Source of the DNA: Tateyamaria sp. syn59
GTDB lineage: Bacteria; Pseudomonadota; Alphaproteobacteria; Rhodobacterales; Rhodobacteraceae
DNA: 64,000 nucleotides
Direction: 5' to 3'
NCBI RefSeq assembly: GCF_007995245.1
Contig: NZ_VCBA01000016.1
Span: 1-64,000 of the forward strand
Made by a program: the position numbers and the translations under genes. Positions 63,145 through 64,000 of this stretch are shown piece by piece. Each line of letters starts with the position of its first letter. Position 1 is the stretch's first letter. The notes under the pieces were generated by a model. It saw only the letters and a program-made list of their open reading frames with translations. It was not told the origin of the DNA and searched no databases.

Positions 63145-63821
63145 GGCAATTGCAGCCAGTTGCGATGCGCGCAAAGCGCCTTGGCGGCCCGTGTGGCAGG
63201 CGCGGCCAGAAACCGTGTCGTTGGCGCATCTTCGACGATCCGTCCCGCATCCATGACCATCAGGCGGGACACCCGCCGTGCCGCCAGCCCTAAATCGTGT
63301 GTGATCAGCACGAGCGCGGTCTGGCGGCCCGCAAGATAATCCTCCAGCAAATCCATTGTGCCGGCGGCCACCACCGGGTCCAGGGCAGAGGTTGGTTCGT
63401 CCATGACCAGCACACCGGGTGTCCCGATGAGCGCCATGGCAATGACGAAGCGTTGCTGCATTCCACGGCTCCACCCCCAGGGTCGTTTGCGCATATCGCC
63501 ATGCCCGATCTGAAGCGCCTCGAAAAGATGTGTCCGTCGCGACGCATCCGGAGCGAGGCCCAACGCAATCTCGGCCTCACGCCAATGATACGCCATGGAG
63601 CGCAGCGGATCGAGTGCCTCGTCCGGGCTTTGCGGCACATGGGCGACGGCAGTACCGGCGCCGCGCAACCCATCGACCAGCGCATGCCCCAATGTCGATT
63701 TCCCGGAGCCCGACGCACCAACAAGCCCGACGCGTTCGCCGGGCTTGAGGGTCACATCCGTGGGATGAAGAATGGTGCGGCCAGAGCGCACAGCGCTTAG
63801 GCCATTGGCCGTAAATGTCAT
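63138..63821 (-). CDS. ABC transporter ATPase (first of pair)
   Basis: A 227-aa ATPase with Walker A GASGSGKSTL, a signature of the form WSRGMQQRFVIAMALIG and Walker B VLVMDEPTSALD. Like its partner it is short, a single nucleotide-binding domain without extension. Its start codon overlaps the stop of the binding-protein gene, and its stop overlaps the partner ATPase start. The two form the engine of a dipeptide/nickel-type importer with the permeases downstream. Confidence 0.87.
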   Translation of the reverse strand: MTFTANGLSAVRSGRTILHPTDVTLKPGERVGLVGASGSGKSTLGHALVDGLRGAGTAVAHVPQSPDEALDPLRSMAYHWREAEIALGLAPDASRRTHLFEALQIGHGDMRKRPWGWSRGMQQRFVIAMALIGTPGVLVMDEPTSALDPVVAAGTMDLLEDYLAGRQTALVLITHDLGLAARRVSRLMVMDAGRIVEDAPTTRFLAAPATRAAKALCAHRNWLQLPC

Positions 63822-64000
63822 TCGGCGAAGCGTGTCTCGTGTGTGATCCAGTAGGTTTCGGTCGGGTGCACCTGATAGCCTGTCAAATCCGCACGCGCCA
63901 CCACGGCCTGGCTGACGTGAAAGACCGGGATCAGCGGCACGTCCGCCGCGATGATCTGCTGAACCTCGTCGTAAATGCGCTCACGTTCTGCCTGGTCGAA
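63818..64000 (-). CDS. C-terminal part of an ABC solute-binding protein, family 5 (runs off window)
   Basis: Only the last 60 codons are inside the window. The translation FDQAERERIYDEVQQIIAADVPLIPVFHVSQ and the ending ETRFAE are typical of the end of DppA/NikA-type binding proteins. The stop overlaps the first ATPase start (ATGA), which identifies it as the substrate-binding gene of this importer. Substrate unknown; the start lies beyond 64000. Confidence 0.85.
   Translation of the reverse strand, partial: FDQAERERIYDEVQQIIAADVPLIPVFHVSQAVVARADLTGYQVHPTETYWITHETRFAE

Overview
The window is GC-rich chromosomal DNA that reads as a marine alphaproteobacterium of the Rhodobacteraceae (Roseobacter group). 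This is inferred from gene content and protein flavour, not from a search: an rplK-rplA / rplJ-rplL-rpoB-rpoC block, a trimethylamine-N-oxide (TMAO) demethylase locus, three-component (TTT) tricarboxylate transporters and secreted RTX proteins occur together.

Layout. The minus-strand backbone is information processing: rpsL-rpsG-fusA at 0.1-3.1 kb and rplKA, rplJL-rpoBC at 44.7-58.2 kb. Both point the same way, so the 41 kb between rpoC and rpsL looks like a loading site for accessory genes. From the rpsL side this block holds: a secreted heparin-lyase-like protein and a glycosyltransferase; two drug/metabolite-type exporters; a two-component system (TctDE type) divergent from a TTT transporter (binding protein plus a fused TctA-TctB permease) with an isomerase, a 79-aa protein, a 2-hydroxyacid dehydrogenase and a tricarballylate-dehydrogenase-like flavoprotein; a LacI-type regulator divergent from tdm-tmoV-tmoW-tmoX (TMAO uptake and demethylation); a giant secreted ExeM/NucH-type nuclease; an FAH-family hydrolase; a renalase-like flavoprotein; a decayed acyl-CoA-synthetase-like fragment; a small secreted protein; a serralysin-like RTX zinc protease; and a sugar-acid island (KGSA dehydrogenase, PdxA-like, GntR/FadR regulator, DapA-family dehydratase, enolase-superfamily dehydratase, TctA, TctB, TctC).

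How the genes work together. The sugar-acid island spells a non-phosphorylative route: TctABC uptake, enolase-type dehydration, DapA-type dehydration, then oxidation of 2-oxoglutarate semialdehyde to 2-oxoglutarate. The 9.5-16.6 kb cluster fits uptake and oxidation or isomerisation of a tricarballylate- or aconitate-like acid. Several candidate operators are visible: an 11-bp tandem repeat before the TctD-like gene, TTGTATACAA before the 79-aa gene, GTGTAACCGGTTACAC between the LacI-type gene and tdm, and ATTTTGG-N4-CCAAAAT before tctC.

The backbone itself carries two oddities. A small lipoprotein gene is wedged between rpoB and rpoC with 4-bp overlaps on both sides. An AT-rich gene of opposite orientation, encoding a coiled-coil membrane protein, sits between rplA and rplJ. 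Beyond rplK lie a double-OmpA-domain protein, another EamA exporter and a dipeptide-type ABC transporter that runs off the end of the window. I saw no tRNA, rRNA, CRISPR array, complete insertion sequence or prophage.
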